Shown here piece after piece: positions 41,280 through 50,138 of a stretch of DNA of 64,000 nt. The translations under genes were made by a program, and so were the position numbers. The DNA comes from JAODBQ01 sp047602055. GTDB taxonomy: Bacteria > Actinomycetota > Acidimicrobiia > Acidimicrobiales > Ilumatobacteraceae. Below the pieces are notes generated by a model. The model was given only the letters and a program-made list of their open reading frames with translations, did not search any database and was not told the origin of the DNA. The stretch is from NCBI GenBank assembly GCA_047602055.1, contig JASGIG010000001.1, forward strand, positions 62,001-126,000. The letters run 5' to 3'. The first letter of the stretch is position 1, and every line of letters starts with the position of its first letter.

Positions 41280-41325
41280 TGAGAACTCATTGAGAATCCG
41301 AGCCTCTCTGAGGCTTCTCTGAGGA
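41280..41325 (+). promoter_or_regulatory. Paired TGAG direct repeats upstream of the ABC efflux operon
   Basis: TGAGAA at 41280 and 41291, and TGAGG at 41309 and 41320, give two pairs at exactly 11-bp spacing, 75-120 bases before the first gene. The pattern is that of OmpR-family regulator sites and resembles the repeats upstream of the response regulator at 28.24 kb. Confidence 0.45.
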
Positions 41326-41398
41326 ACTTCAGAGCATGCTCCCGGGCACGCCGGTCGAGCATGCCCGGCGCTCTCGTCCCCGATCTCGAGGAGTGCCC

Positions 41399-42994
41399 AT
41401 GTCGAGCCCCGGCCGTCCCACGAGTGCCCGCACCCGTTGGATCCGCGTCGCGGCCGTGCTGGTCGTGCTCGCGGGTGCGGGGGCAACCGCCGCGTGGTGG
41501 TTCGGTTGGCGGGGCAAGGACAGCTCCTCGGCTGCCGCGGCGGGCACGACCACGATCAAGCGCGTCGTCGAGGCGACGACGGGCACGGTGACCGACACCG
41601 TCACGGGGACCGGCACCGTGGCGGCGGCGACGACGGACGATCTGAGCTTCACGTCGAGCGGGACGGTGACGGCGGTGAACGTCGCCGTCGGTGACACGGT
41701 GACCGCCGGTCAGGTGCTGGCGACGATCGACCCGACCGCGCTCCAGGCGGCGTACGACTCGACGCAGGCGACGGTCACCAGTGCTCAGGCCAAGCTCGAC
41801 GACGACACCGACGACGACGCATCCGACGAGCAGATCGCCGCCGACGAGTCGGCGCTGAAGGTCGCCTACGACGCCGCCGTCGCCGCTTCGAAGGCGCTCG
41901 ACGGCGCCCAGCTCGTGGCCACCACCGACGGCACCGTCACCACCGTCGGCCTGACGGTCGGCGAGTCGCTCGGCTCGAACGGCACGAGCGGGACGTCGGT
42001 CACCGGCAGCGGGACCGCCGGCGGGGCGACGCCCCGAGCCGTCGGCTCGTCGACCGGCAGCAGCCAGAACGGCTCGACCGGCTCGTCGACGTCGACGGCC
42101 CAGATCCAGGTGGTCAGCACCGGCAAGTACACCGTCGATCTGTCGGTCGACACGTCCGACATCGCCAAGGTCGCCGTCGGCCAGTCCGTGGCGCTGACGA
42201 TCTCGACGAGCTCGTCGTCGAGCTCCAACCAGTCGAGCGGCTTCCCGGGCGGGGGCGCGTTCCCCGGCGGCGGCAACCTCCCGAACTTCGGCGGCAATGG
42301 CGGCGGCCGCACCGGAGGCGCCAACGGTACGGGGGGCACCGGCACGAACGGCCGCACCGGGAACGGCAACCTTGGCACCAACGGGTCCGGCGCCGAGTCG
42401 ACCACCACGGCCACGGCGGCGACCGCGACCGGCACGGTGTCCGACGTCAGCAAGATCGCCACGGCGACGTCGGGTGTGGCGTCGTACACCGTGACGGTCG
42501 ACTTCGACGGCGATCCGGCGAAGGTGTTCATCGGCTCCAGCGTCTCGGCGACGATCACGACGTCGAGCCACGACGGCGTCCTCGTCCCGGCGCTGGCGGT
42601 CACCACCGAGGGCACTCGTTCGACGGTCCTGGTCGCCACCGATGGAACGGCCGAGGGCGCCACCGAACGGCGCACGGTCGTCACCGGCGCCACCGTCGGC
42701 AACGAGATCGAGATCACCAGCGGGCTGCAGGCCGGCGACCACGTGCTCGTCGAGGTCACCGTGCCCACAGGCCGCACCGGCACCGGTGGCTACGGCGGCA
42801 CCGGCGGCTACGGCGGCACCGGCGGCTACGGCGGCGCCGGCGGCTTCCCCGGCGGCGGCGAGGGTCAGTTCCCCGGCGGCGGCAACGGCCAGCTCCCGGG
42901 TGGCGGACAGACTCCCGACGGTGGACAGGCTCCCAGCGGCGGTCAGGCACCGTCGGGAGACGGTCAGGCCCCGGCGACCACGGTGGCCGGCTGA
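41399..42994 (+). CDS. Periplasmic adaptor (HlyD/MacA-like) protein 1 of an ABC efflux operon
   Basis: The 531-residue protein has a short cytoplasmic N terminus, one membrane anchor (WIRVAAVLVVLAGAGATAAWW), a biotinyl-lipoyl-like domain (LSFTSSGTVTAVNVAVGDTV), a coiled hairpin region shorter than usual, then Gly/Ser/Asn-rich stretches and a C-terminal beta-barrel part (VLVPALAVTTEGTRSTVLVA). The tail is Gly/Gln/Pro repeats (GGYGGTGGYGG). Such adaptors bridge the permease to the envelope. ATG 41399 with GAGGAG ribosome site. Translational overlap with the ATPase gene. Confidence 0.82.
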   Translation: MSSPGRPTSARTRWIRVAAVLVVLAGAGATAAWWFGWRGKDSSSAAAAGTTTIKRVVEATTGTVTDTVTGTGTVAAATTDDLSFTSSGTVTAVNVAVGDTVTAGQVLATIDPTALQAAYDSTQATVTSAQAKLDDDTDDDASDEQIAADESALKVAYDAAVAASKALDGAQLVATTDGTVTTVGLTVGESLGSNGTSGTSVTGSGTAGGATPRAVGSSTGSSQNGSTGSSTSTAQIQVVSTGKYTVDLSVDTSDIAKVAVGQSVALTISTSSSSSSNQSSGFPGGGAFPGGGNLPNFGGNGGGRTGGANGTGGTGTNGRTGNGNLGTNGSGAESTTTATAATATGTVSDVSKIATATSGVASYTVTVDFDGDPAKVFIGSSVSATITTSSHDGVLVPALAVTTEGTRSTVLVATDGTAEGATERRTVVTGATVGNEIEITSGLQAGDHVLVEVTVPTGRTGTGGYGGTGGYGGTGGYGGAGGFPGGGEGQFPGGGNGQLPGGGQTPDGGQAPSGGQAPSGDGQAPATTVAG

Positions 42995-43845
42995 TGGCCC
43001 GGCGTCACCGCTCAGGCGCGACCGACCCGACTCCGGAGCCGGTGGTCCCGTCGAGCGAACAGGCCGAGGGCCGGTCTGATCGCTCGAACAGACCCGGCAA
43101 CGACGTCACCACGCCCGACAGCCAGGACGAGCAACCGGCGCCGGTCATCGAGCTGGTCGGGGTCAGCAAGATCTACCGCACGGGTGAGATCGACGTCGCC
43201 GCGCTGCGCGATGTGTCATTGCGGATCGACGACAACGAGATGGTCGCGATCGTCGGCCCGTCGGGATCGGGGAAGTCGACGTTGATGCACATCCTCGGCT
43301 GCCTGGACGTGCCGACCGAGGGCGAGTTCCGCCTCGCCGGCCACGACGTCGCCGGGTTCGACGAGAACCAGCTCGCCGACGTGCGCAATCGGTTCATCGG
43401 GTTCGTGTTCCAGCAGTTCAACCTGCTCGCCTACCTGTCGGCGTGGCGCAACGTCGAGCTCCCGCTGATCTACTCCCGGGTGCGGCCGGCGGAGCGCAAG
43501 CGGCGGGCGATGGCCGCGCTGGATGTGGTCGGCCTCGCCGATCGGGCGCACCACAAGCCGGGCGAGATGTCCGGCGGCCAGCAGCAGCGCGTCGCCGTCG
43601 CCCGCGCCCTGGTCACCGAGCCGGGGATGATCCTCGCCGACGAGCCGACCGGCAACCTCGACTCCTCGGCGACCGCCGACGTGCTCGCCCTGTTCGACGA
43701 GCTCCACGCCGCCGGGCGGACGATCGTCCTGATCACCCACGAGCACGACGTCGCCGCCCGGGCGCAGCGGATCATCCAGATCCGTGACGGTGGGATCGTC
43801 CCCGCCGACGCCGAGCCGCTGGCGATGGCGATGGCCCAACCATGA
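42994..43845 (+). CDS. ABC transporter ATP-binding protein (MacB/LolD-type)
   Basis: The 283-residue ATPase has Walker A GPSGSGKST at about 88-96, the Q-loop FQQFN, signature SGGQQQRVAVARAL near 191, Walker B MILADEPTGNLDS and the H-loop THEHD. The first 45 residues are an unusual hydrophilic extension encoded partly by a palindrome (43044-43094); homology starts at VIELVGVSKIYRTGE. The ATG overlaps the upstream stop (TGATG), which supports this start. It powers the permease that follows. Confidence 0.93.
   Translation: MARRHRSGATDPTPEPVVPSSEQAEGRSDRSNRPGNDVTTPDSQDEQPAPVIELVGVSKIYRTGEIDVAALRDVSLRIDDNEMVAIVGPSGSGKSTLMHILGCLDVPTEGEFRLAGHDVAGFDENQLADVRNRFIGFVFQQFNLLAYLSAWRNVELPLIYSRVRPAERKRRAMAALDVVGLADRAHHKPGEMSGGQQQRVAVARALVTEPGMILADEPTGNLDSSATADVLALFDELHAAGRTIVLITHEHDVAARAQRIIQIRDGGIVPADAEPLAMAMAQP
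43044..43094. repeat. Imperfect 22-bp inverted repeat within the ATPase 5' coding region
   Basis: GGTCCCGTCGAGCGAACAGG (43044-) is mirrored imperfectly by GGTCTGATCGCTCGAACAGA (43073-), 17 of 22 pairs. The core TCGAGCGAACA is shared with the palindrome at 31.14 kb. It encodes part of the N-terminal extension. Confidence 0.5.
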
Positions 43846-45080
43846 GGTGGCGGGACACGTTGCGCACCGCGGGTGACGCGGTGCGCACGCACCGGTTGCG
43901 ATCGGCGTTGACGATGCTCGGGATCATGATCGGCATCAGCGCCGTGGTACTGACGGTCGGTCTCGGCCAGGGCGCCCGCGCCAAGGTCCGCGACGACATC
44001 AACGCGCTGGGCACGAACCTGCTGGTGATCTCCCCCGGTTCGACGACCAGCAGCACCGGCGTGCGCGGCGGCTTCGGCTCCGCATCCACTCTGACGTTGC
44101 AGGACGCGGCCGCCCTCTCGAACACGCAGGCCGCACCGGACGTCCAGGCCGTGGCCGCTGAGTCGACGACCAGCACGTCGCTGACCGCCGGGACGACCAA
44201 CTGGACGACGACGCTCACCGGCACCTCACCGTCATGGCAGACGGTCCGCTCGCGGGAGGTGTCGGCAGGCCGCTTCCTGACCGACGCCGACGACGTCGAC
44301 GTCGCCGCCGTCGTGGTCCTCGGCTCGGACACCGCCAGCGAGCTGTTCGACACCAGCGGGCTCGATCCGGTCGGCCAGACCGTGACCGCGGACAACGTCC
44401 AACTGAAGGTGATCGGCGTGTTGGAGGCGGTCTCCTCGTCGGAGGACACCCGCTCCAACGACGTCGCGCTCGTCCCGCTCTCGACGTACGCCCAGCTGCT
44501 CGTCGGCGGATCGTCGCGGAACTCGGTCAGCTCGATCTACGTCAAGGCCACCGGCTCGAACACGCTGTCGGCCGCCTACCAGGAAGCCGACCGGCTGCTG
44601 CTCAACACGCACGGGATCACCACCGCGTCGAGCGCCGACTTCTCGATCGCCACCCAGGAGTCGTTGCTGTCGGCCGCCAGCTCCGTCGACTCCACGCTCA
44701 CCGTCATGCTCGCCGGGATCGCGGTGATCTCACTGCTCGTCGGCGGCATCGGCGTGATGAACATCATGCTCGTCTCCGTCACCGAGCGGATCCGCGAGAT
44801 CGGCCTGCGCAAGGCCGTCGGTGGGCAGCCCCGGTTCATCCGCCGCCAGTTCCTCCTCGAAGCCTCGATCCTCGGCCTCGCCGGCGGCCTGCTCGGCGTC
44901 GCCGTCGGCATCGCCGGCGCGGCGATCCTCCCCAAGCTCACCGACACCCGCGTCCTCCTGTCGGTGCCGGCGTCCGCCGGGGCGATCGCCATCGCCATCA
45001 CCATCGGCATCGTCTTCGGCGTCTACCCCGCCTCCCGCGCCGCCCGCCTCGCCCCCATCGACGCCCTCCGCAGCGAGTGA
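43842..45080 (+). CDS. ABC transporter permease, MacB/FtsX type
   Basis: The 412-residue permease has an N-terminal membrane segment (LRSALTMLGIMIGISAVVL), a large extracytoplasmic MacB-type domain (about 45-280), and three C-terminal segments (TVMLAGIAVISLLVGGIGVMNI, EASILGLAGGLLGVAVGIAG and AGAIAIAITIGIVFGVYPA). TERIREIGLRKAVGG is the family coupling helix. It probably exports peptides or drugs, mechanotransmission style. Overlaps the ATPase gene by four bases and the next gene by four. Confidence 0.93.
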   Translation: MRWRDTLRTAGDAVRTHRLRSALTMLGIMIGISAVVLTVGLGQGARAKVRDDINALGTNLLVISPGSTTSSTGVRGGFGSASTLTLQDAAALSNTQAAPDVQAVAAESTTSTSLTAGTTNWTTTLTGTSPSWQTVRSREVSAGRFLTDADDVDVAAVVVLGSDTASELFDTSGLDPVGQTVTADNVQLKVIGVLEAVSSSEDTRSNDVALVPLSTYAQLLVGGSSRNSVSSIYVKATGSNTLSAAYQEADRLLLNTHGITTASSADFSIATQESLLSAASSVDSTLTVMLAGIAVISLLVGGIGVMNIMLVSVTERIREIGLRKAVGGQPRFIRRQFLLEASILGLAGGLLGVAVGIAGAAILPKLTDTRVLLSVPASAGAIAIAITIGIVFGVYPASRAARLAPIDALRSE

Positions 45081-46903
45081 CCACGAACATGAACGAGACC
45101 CTGTTCCCCACCGAGATCACCAGCCGCTCGTACCGGCGCCGCAAGCGGATCCGCCGCACCGTCACGGCCGGCGTGGTCGTGGTCGTGCTCGCCGGTGGCG
45201 GTCTCGCCGTCGCCCAGACCACCGGCAGCACGCCGAGCCGGTACCGCCTGGCCGTCGCCGGCCAGCAGGAGGTGACGTCGACGATCGACGGCGTAGCCAC
45301 CATCCAGCCCGTCGCCCAGGCCGACGTCGCCTTCCCCAACGCCGGCACCGTCGAGACCGTCAGCGTCAAGGTCGGCGACACCGTCACCACGGGCCAGGCG
45401 CTCGCCCAGTTGAACACCGACGACCTGATGGTGACCGTGCGCTCCAAGGAGGCCGCGCTCGACCAGGCCAAGCTCGTGCTGGCCAAGGCGATCGACGGCG
45501 ACGACGTCAGCTCGCTCACCGGCGGGTCGGCCGGCCGCTCGTACGTCCTGTCCCCGGCGGCGATGGAGCGGATGCTCGCCGCGCTGCCGGCGACGTTCAC
45601 GGCGGCCGACAGCAGCGGCCTGCCCGCCGCCCGCCAGGCCGTCGTGTCCGCGCAGCACGCCGTCGACACCGCGATCGACGACGCCGCCGCGGCGCTGAAC
45701 GCGGCGACGTCGGTCTGCTCGGCGATCGGCGCCGATCCCACCTCGACCGATCCCGGCGCGATCACGTCCGCGGTGAACGCCTGCCAGAGCGCGCTGAACA
45801 CCGTCGTCAGCAAGCAGAGCGCGGTGAAGAACGCCCAGGACCAGCTCGCCACCGCGTCGTCGGCGCTCGACTCGCTGCTGCAGCAGATCGCCGACGACGT
45901 CCCCGACACGACGACGGCGGCGACCACCGCATCGTCGACCACCGAGCCGACGACCGCCACCACCGCCCCGGCGACGAGCGACTCGAGCACCACGACCACC
46001 GAGCCGTCGACGGCGACCACGACACCGTCGACGGGTTCGGTACCCGACGGCGCCACGCCGTCGTCGACCGACGCCACCGGCGGGACGCGCACCGGGGGCT
46101 TCGGTGGTGGCGGGAGCAGCCGGTCGGCGACGACCTCGGGCGGCGGCACGAGCTCCAAGCAGCCGACCGCGTCGGACCTGGCCTCGTACCAGCAGGCCGT
46201 CGACGCCGCCACGTCGGCCCTCGACGTCGCCTACCTCGCCGTCGCCCAGGCGACGATCACCGCCCCGATCGACGGCACCGTCGTCGAGGTCGACATCGCC
46301 GAGGGCGACAGCGTGTCGGCCGGCTCGACCACCGAGACGATCGTCATCCAGGGCGCGGGCGGCTTCGAGGCCACCACCACCGTCAGCCTGTCGCACGTCG
46401 CCGAAGTGCACGTCGGCGCCGCGGCGACCGTGCTCCCCGACGGCTCGACGCAGACCTACAGCGGCAAGGTCGTCTCCATCGCCGCGACGCCGACGACGGC
46501 GAGCAACGGGACGACGAGCTTCGGCGTGGCCATCGCCCTCGACGGCGACACCTCGACGCTGCACAACGGCGGGATCGGTTCGGTGTCGATCGTCACCGGC
46601 ACGTCGGCGGCGACGCTCGCCGTGCCGACGTCGGCGGTCACCACCGACGGCACACTGCACACCGTCGAGGTCTACGACGGCAAGACCGTCACGGCGACGC
46701 GCGTCGAGGTCGGCGTGGTCGGCCCGGTGTGGACCGAGATCACGTCGGGGCTGACCGACGGCCAGCAGGTGGTCCTCGCCGAGCTCGACCAGGCCCTGCC
46801 GTCGTCGGCGACGAGCTCGTCGAACGGCACCAACGGCGGCCGCGCGATCACCGTCAACGGCCGCACGATCACCCTGCCGGCCGGCGGCTTCAACCGGCCC
46901 TGA
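45077..46903 (+). CDS. Periplasmic adaptor (HlyD/MacA-like) protein 2 with Thr/Ser-rich linker
   Basis: The protein of about 608 residues has a membrane anchor (VTAGVVVVVLAGGGLAVAQ), lipoyl-like half-motifs (AFPNAGTVETVSVKVGDTV and TITAPIDGTVVEVDIAEGDS), a helical region with AVKNAQDQLATASSALDSLL, and a long Thr/Ser-rich linker (about 275-365) splitting the two halves. GTG 45077 overlaps the permease stop; ATG 45089 is an alternative. Two adaptors in a single operon is unusual; they may form a mixed assembly. Confidence 0.82.
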   Translation: MTTNMNETLFPTEITSRSYRRRKRIRRTVTAGVVVVVLAGGGLAVAQTTGSTPSRYRLAVAGQQEVTSTIDGVATIQPVAQADVAFPNAGTVETVSVKVGDTVTTGQALAQLNTDDLMVTVRSKEAALDQAKLVLAKAIDGDDVSSLTGGSAGRSYVLSPAAMERMLAALPATFTAADSSGLPAARQAVVSAQHAVDTAIDDAAAALNAATSVCSAIGADPTSTDPGAITSAVNACQSALNTVVSKQSAVKNAQDQLATASSALDSLLQQIADDVPDTTTAATTASSTTEPTTATTAPATSDSSTTTTEPSTATTTPSTGSVPDGATPSSTDATGGTRTGGFGGGGSSRSATTSGGGTSSKQPTASDLASYQQAVDAATSALDVAYLAVAQATITAPIDGTVVEVDIAEGDSVSAGSTTETIVIQGAGGFEATTTVSLSHVAEVHVGAAATVLPDGSTQTYSGKVVSIAATPTTASNGTTSFGVAIALDGDTSTLHNGGIGSVSIVTGTSAATLAVPTSAVTTDGTLHTVEVYDGKTVTATRVEVGVVGPVWTEITSGLTDGQQVVLAELDQALPSSATSSSNGTNGGRAITVNGRTITLPAGGFNRP

Positions 46904-46927
46904 CGTGAAGGTGAGCCGGCCGGCTTC

Positions 46928-47347
46928 CTATCCACTCCAGATGCTGACCCAGCGCTGGTCATCCGGCACGAGCGATGTTCTCAGCGCGGCGTCGAACGTC
47001 GCCAGCCTCGTCTTGCTCGCGGCCGCGAGGTTGACGAGTTGAAGGTCGGTGACCTGCCTGCGGCCCATCAGCACGCGAGCATCAATGTGGGGCGCGGCCA
47101 GCGAGACCGAGTCTGCAAGGAAGCTCCATCCCGGAACCCGGCGCATCGCGTCGAGCTGCCCGAGCGCTTCTGCGCCGCTCACCTTTCGACCTACCACCTG
47201 TTCCGTCAACAGCAGCCGGATGAGGCCCGCCTCGGTGATCGGACATGTGCTCCAGTTCTCGAGCTCGGCGAACCGCTCGTGTGCAACCTCGTGGTGGATG
47301 TGCTGATCCCAGGTCAGGGCGAGCAGGACGTTGACGTCAAGCAACAT
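46928..47347 (-). CDS. VapC-like PIN-domain toxin
   Basis: The 139-residue protein has PIN-domain acidic residues: D in MLLDVNVLLAL, E in CPITEAGLIRLLL, D in VLMGRRQVTDLQLVNLA and D in TRLATFDAALR. It is a probable RNase toxin. ATG 47347 overlaps the antitoxin stop region. Its family (PIN with HxxH-type start DQHIHHEVAH) resembles the TA proteins of mycobacteria. Confidence 0.82.
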   Translation of the reverse strand: MLLDVNVLLALTWDQHIHHEVAHERFAELENWSTCPITEAGLIRLLLTEQVVGRKVSGAEALGQLDAMRRVPGWSFLADSVSLAAPHIDARVLMGRRQVTDLQLVNLAAASKTRLATFDAALRTSLVPDDQRWVSIWSG

Positions 47348-47583
47348 CGCCCGGCACAGGCTCCTCGTCGCGGTACGCGGCCACAAGCTCATCGGTGACC
47401 GGATGCCCAGCGGGCCCCGACAGCACCGGGAAACCCGTGGCCGAGGATCGCTTTGAACGCGGGCGCCTCATGCCCGAGAGGGCGAAGCTCCCAGACGGCT
47501 CTGCCGAGCGAGATGCGCTCGGCGTTCGCCTTCGCCCTGGCCGCACTGAGCACTGCCGGATCGAGATCGAGGGTCGTTCGCAC
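47337..47583 (-). CDS. VapB-like antitoxin (frameshifted)
   Basis: MRTTLDLDPAVLSAARAKAN opens a ribbon-helix-helix antitoxin starting at 47583. The frame shifts near 47430, within GGGTTTCCC, after which GFPVLSGPAGHPVTDELVAA and YRDEEPVPGDVA complete a VapB-type C terminus overlapping vapC by about ten bases. Removing one base restores a protein of about 81 residues. Three adjacent triplet runs suggest a homopolymer error. Confidence 0.7.
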
Positions 47584-47717
47584 CGGCGCATCATAGCATC
47601 AGCACATCATCACCCCGGATTCCGTGCAGTCGTCGCACTCGGCAAGACCACCCGCCTCCGGGACACCTCACTGGCGCTCTCGTCGAGCGAACCGCTCAAC
47701 GTGTCAGGCCAGACCAG

Positions 47718-48194
47718 TTACACCGCGGATCTGACAGCCCCTCCCTTGATGACGAAGTAGGAGCCGCGGATCGTGCCGGCCAGCTTCGACGTCTGCCGGG
47801 CGAACTTGAAGCTGGACAGCTCGTCGGGGATCTCCATCCCGTCGGACAGCTTGAACCCGACCGCCCGCTTCTTCGGGTCGTCGAGCGCGTACAGGACGTT
47901 GATCGACAGCCCGCTCTCGTAGAACACGTATGCCCAGCGGATGCCGGGCACGGCCAGCTCGGTGGCCTCGAGCGGCGGCGAGGCGATGACGATGCCGCGC
48001 TCGTCCTTCAGGATCTTGGTCACCCAGGCGATCGTCTTCTTCGCCTTGCTCGCCGGCTCGACGGCGAAGTCGAGGTCGTACTTGTTCTTGAAGTAGCGGG
48101 CCTCGTTGGCCCGCAACCCGGCGAGTGCCTCGGCGACCGGCGAGGACTCCACCCCGACGGTCGAGACGGTCTTGAAGTCGACGACGGAGGACAT
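47718..48194 (-). CDS. Conserved hypothetical protein
   Basis: I do not recognise this 158-residue protein. It has balanced composition, no signal peptide or membrane segment, and regions such as ANEARYFKNKYDLDFAVEP, TIAWVTKILKDERGIVIASP and WAYVFYESGLSINVLYALDD that look like a folded alpha/beta domain. ATG 48194. It ends the minus-strand group and is 20 bases after the hydrolase gene. The interval 47594-47717 has no recognisable feature. Confidence 0.6.
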   Translation of the reverse strand: MSSVVDFKTVSTVGVESSPVAEALAGLRANEARYFKNKYDLDFAVEPASKAKKTIAWVTKILKDERGIVIASPPLEATELAVPGIRWAYVFYESGLSINVLYALDDPKKRAVGFKLSDGMEIPDELSSFKFARQTSKLAGTIRGSYFVIKGGAVRSAV

Positions 48195-48214
48195 CGCCGC
48201 GACGGTACCGCCCG

Positions 48215-49108
48215 TCAGCTCGCCGGCAGGACGGCCTTGGCCTCGCGAGCGTTGGCAGCGATCGCCTCGGCCACCTCGTCCCAGCGGTTGTGCGGCAGGT
48301 CGTGACCCATGTCGGGGAACATCAGCAGCTTGGCGTTGGGGATCGCCTCGGCGGTCGTGATCCCACCCGACGGCTTGACGAGCGGATCGACGAGGCCGTG
48401 CACGACGAGCGTCGGCACCGTCACCCTGCCGAGGTCCGCGGTGCGGTCGGGACTCCCGGCGATCGCCACCGTCTGGCGCGCCGTGCCCGTGCTGTCCGAG
48501 TCGCGGGCGAGGTCGGCCTCGATCAGGGCGCGGGCTTCGGCCTCGTCGAAGTGCGGGCCGGCGATCAGGCGGCCGACGACCACGCCGCCGCCGACGGGGT
48601 CCTTGCGGCTGCCGGCTAGCAGCTTCGGCATCCGCCGCATCAGCTTGAACGCGACCTTGCCGTGCTTGCGATCGCCCGTGTTCGACATGATCGACACGAG
48701 GCTGCGGACCTTCGCAGGGTGCTCGATGGCGATCGTCTGGGCGATCATCCCGCCCATCGACGCGCCGACGACATGCGCCGACTCGATGCCCAGGTGGTCG
48801 AGCAGCGCGGCGGCGTCGTCGGCCATGTCCTTCAGGAAGTACGCGGGGTGGGCGAAGCGCGGCGAGATCGTCGCCATCACCATCTGGCGCACCGTCGGGG
48901 CGGGCGCGTCGATCTTCGTCGACAGGCCGATGTCGCGGTTGTCGAAGCGGATCACCCGGAAGCCGCGCTCGACGAGCAGGTCGACGAAGCCCATCGGCCA
49001 GTCGATCAGCTGGGCGCCGAGGCCCATCACCAGCAGCAGCGGCTCGCCGCCGGGATCGCCGTGCTCGTCGTACTCGATGGTGATCCCGTTGACCTGCGCT
49101 GCCGTCAT
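48215..49108 (-). CDS. Alpha/beta-hydrolase
   Basis: The 297-residue protein has the hydrolase fold: LLLVMGLGAQLIDWP (oxyanion region), FRVIRFDNRDIGLS, nucleophile Ser in VVGASMGGMIAQ, acid Asp in VHGLVDPLVKP and His in DMGHDLPHNRWDE. The FDNRD-x-GLS motif is common in actinobacterial hydrolases that act on esters or epoxide-like substrates. ATG 49108 is divergent to the following SDR gene. Confidence 0.87.
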   Translation of the reverse strand: MTAAQVNGITIEYDEHGDPGGEPLLLVMGLGAQLIDWPMGFVDLLVERGFRVIRFDNRDIGLSTKIDAPAPTVRQMVMATISPRFAHPAYFLKDMADDAAALLDHLGIESAHVVGASMGGMIAQTIAIEHPAKVRSLVSIMSNTGDRKHGKVAFKLMRRMPKLLAGSRKDPVGGGVVVGRLIAGPHFDEAEARALIEADLARDSDSTGTARQTVAIAGSPDRTADLGRVTVPTLVVHGLVDPLVKPSGGITTAEAIPNAKLLMFPDMGHDLPHNRWDEVAEAIAANAREAKAVLPAS

Positions 49109-49139
49109 GCGTTCCGACGATACGTGGTCGAATGCGGGC

Positions 49140-49937
49140 ATGGACCTCCTGCTCTCCGGCAAGCACGCACTCGTCACCGGCGCCAGCCGCGGCATCGGCC
49201 GGGCGATCGCCTCGGCGCTGGCACGCGAGGGCGTCGACGTGGCGATCTGCTCACGCCACCTCGACGAGATCACCTCGACGGCGCGGGAGCTGGCGGCCGG
49301 GACCGGGGCGAACGTGGTCGGCATCGCCGCCGACACCGGGTCGCACGCCGGCGTCGAGGACCTCGTGCGTGAAGCGTCCGCAGCGGTCGGACCGATCGAC
49401 ATCCTGGTCAACAACGCGGCGACGGCGGCGGGCCGAGCCCGCCCGCCGAAGCTCGACGAGATCACCCGCGACGCGCTGCTCGCCGAGATCGACGTCAAGG
49501 TGCTCGGCTACCTGTTCGCCGCCCAGCTGGTCGCTCCGGCGATGCGCGAGCGCGGCTGGGGGCGGATCGTCAACGTCGCCGGGCTGGCCCACCGCACGAC
49601 GGGTTCGACGATCGGGACGATCCGCAACGTGTCGGTGGCGGCCATCACCAAGAACCTGGCCGACGAGCTCGGGCCGTCGGGGATCACCGTCAACTGCGTG
49701 CACCCGGGGCTGACCCGGACGGTGCGCTCGGCCGACGTCGACCCGTCCGACGAGGCCGCCGTCGCCCAGGCGAAGCTCATCGAGGAGCGGATCCTGGCGG
49801 CCAACTCGATCCATCAGATGATCGACGCCCACGACATCGCCCCACTCGTCGCGTTCCTCGCCTCCCCGCTGTCGTTCGTGCTCAACGGCGAGTCGATCGA
49901 GGCCGGCGGTGGCCTGCCGGGGACGATCCGCTATTGA
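49140..49937 (+). CDS. SDR-family oxidoreductase lacking the usual catalytic Tyr/Lys
   Basis: The 265-residue protein has the NAD(P)-binding TGASRGIG at 13-20 and NNAAT at 91-95. The expected Y-x3-K is replaced: the aligned segment is IRNVSVAAITKN at 161-172, giving Arg and Val at those positions, and the catalytic Ser position is also changed (VNVAGLAHRT). VHPGLTRTVRS follows. A mycobacterial-type subgroup with RN-VAALTKNLADELGP is known to me, so the change is probably not damage. Function may be non-catalytic or use another chemistry. ATG 49140. Confidence 0.85.
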   Translation: MDLLLSGKHALVTGASRGIGRAIASALAREGVDVAICSRHLDEITSTARELAAGTGANVVGIAADTGSHAGVEDLVREASAAVGPIDILVNNAATAAGRARPPKLDEITRDALLAEIDVKVLGYLFAAQLVAPAMRERGWGRIVNVAGLAHRTTGSTIGTIRNVSVAAITKNLADELGPSGITVNCVHPGLTRTVRSADVDPSDEAAVAQAKLIEERILAANSIHQMIDAHDIAPLVAFLASPLSFVLNGESIEAGGGLPGTIRY

Positions 49938-49984
49938 TGGTCGGGGACTGGCGTCCGATCGCTTCACTCGCTTTCGCCGCTCCC

Positions 49985-50020
49985 CTCCTGCGGCGGGCTC
50001 CCTGGCGGTCGCGCCACCGC
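49985..50020 (+). repeat. Family T core fragment
   Basis: CGGCGGGCTCCCTGGCGGTC GCGCCACC matches the core of the family T repeat at 26.05 and 51.12 kb. It lies between the SDR stop and the pirin promoter. Confidence 0.4.
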
Positions 50021-50103
50021 CGTGCCCGGCCACACGACTCACGTGGACCCAAGCGGCACTCCCATTCAGCCCGGAATATCCAAGGATGTTGTGTGTTGAA
50101 TAC

Positions 50104-50115
50104 TTGCGATCGCAA
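50104..50115 (+). promoter_or_regulatory. Perfect 12-bp palindrome TTGCGATCGCAA upstream of pirin gene
   Basis: The palindrome lies 24 bases before the ATG, in a locally AT-rich stretch (GTTGTGTGTTGAATAC) that looks like a promoter. It is a candidate operator for a MarR- or HxlR-type repressor. Confidence 0.45.
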
Positions 50116-50138
50116 CTACTTCTCCTGAGGAGCACGCC

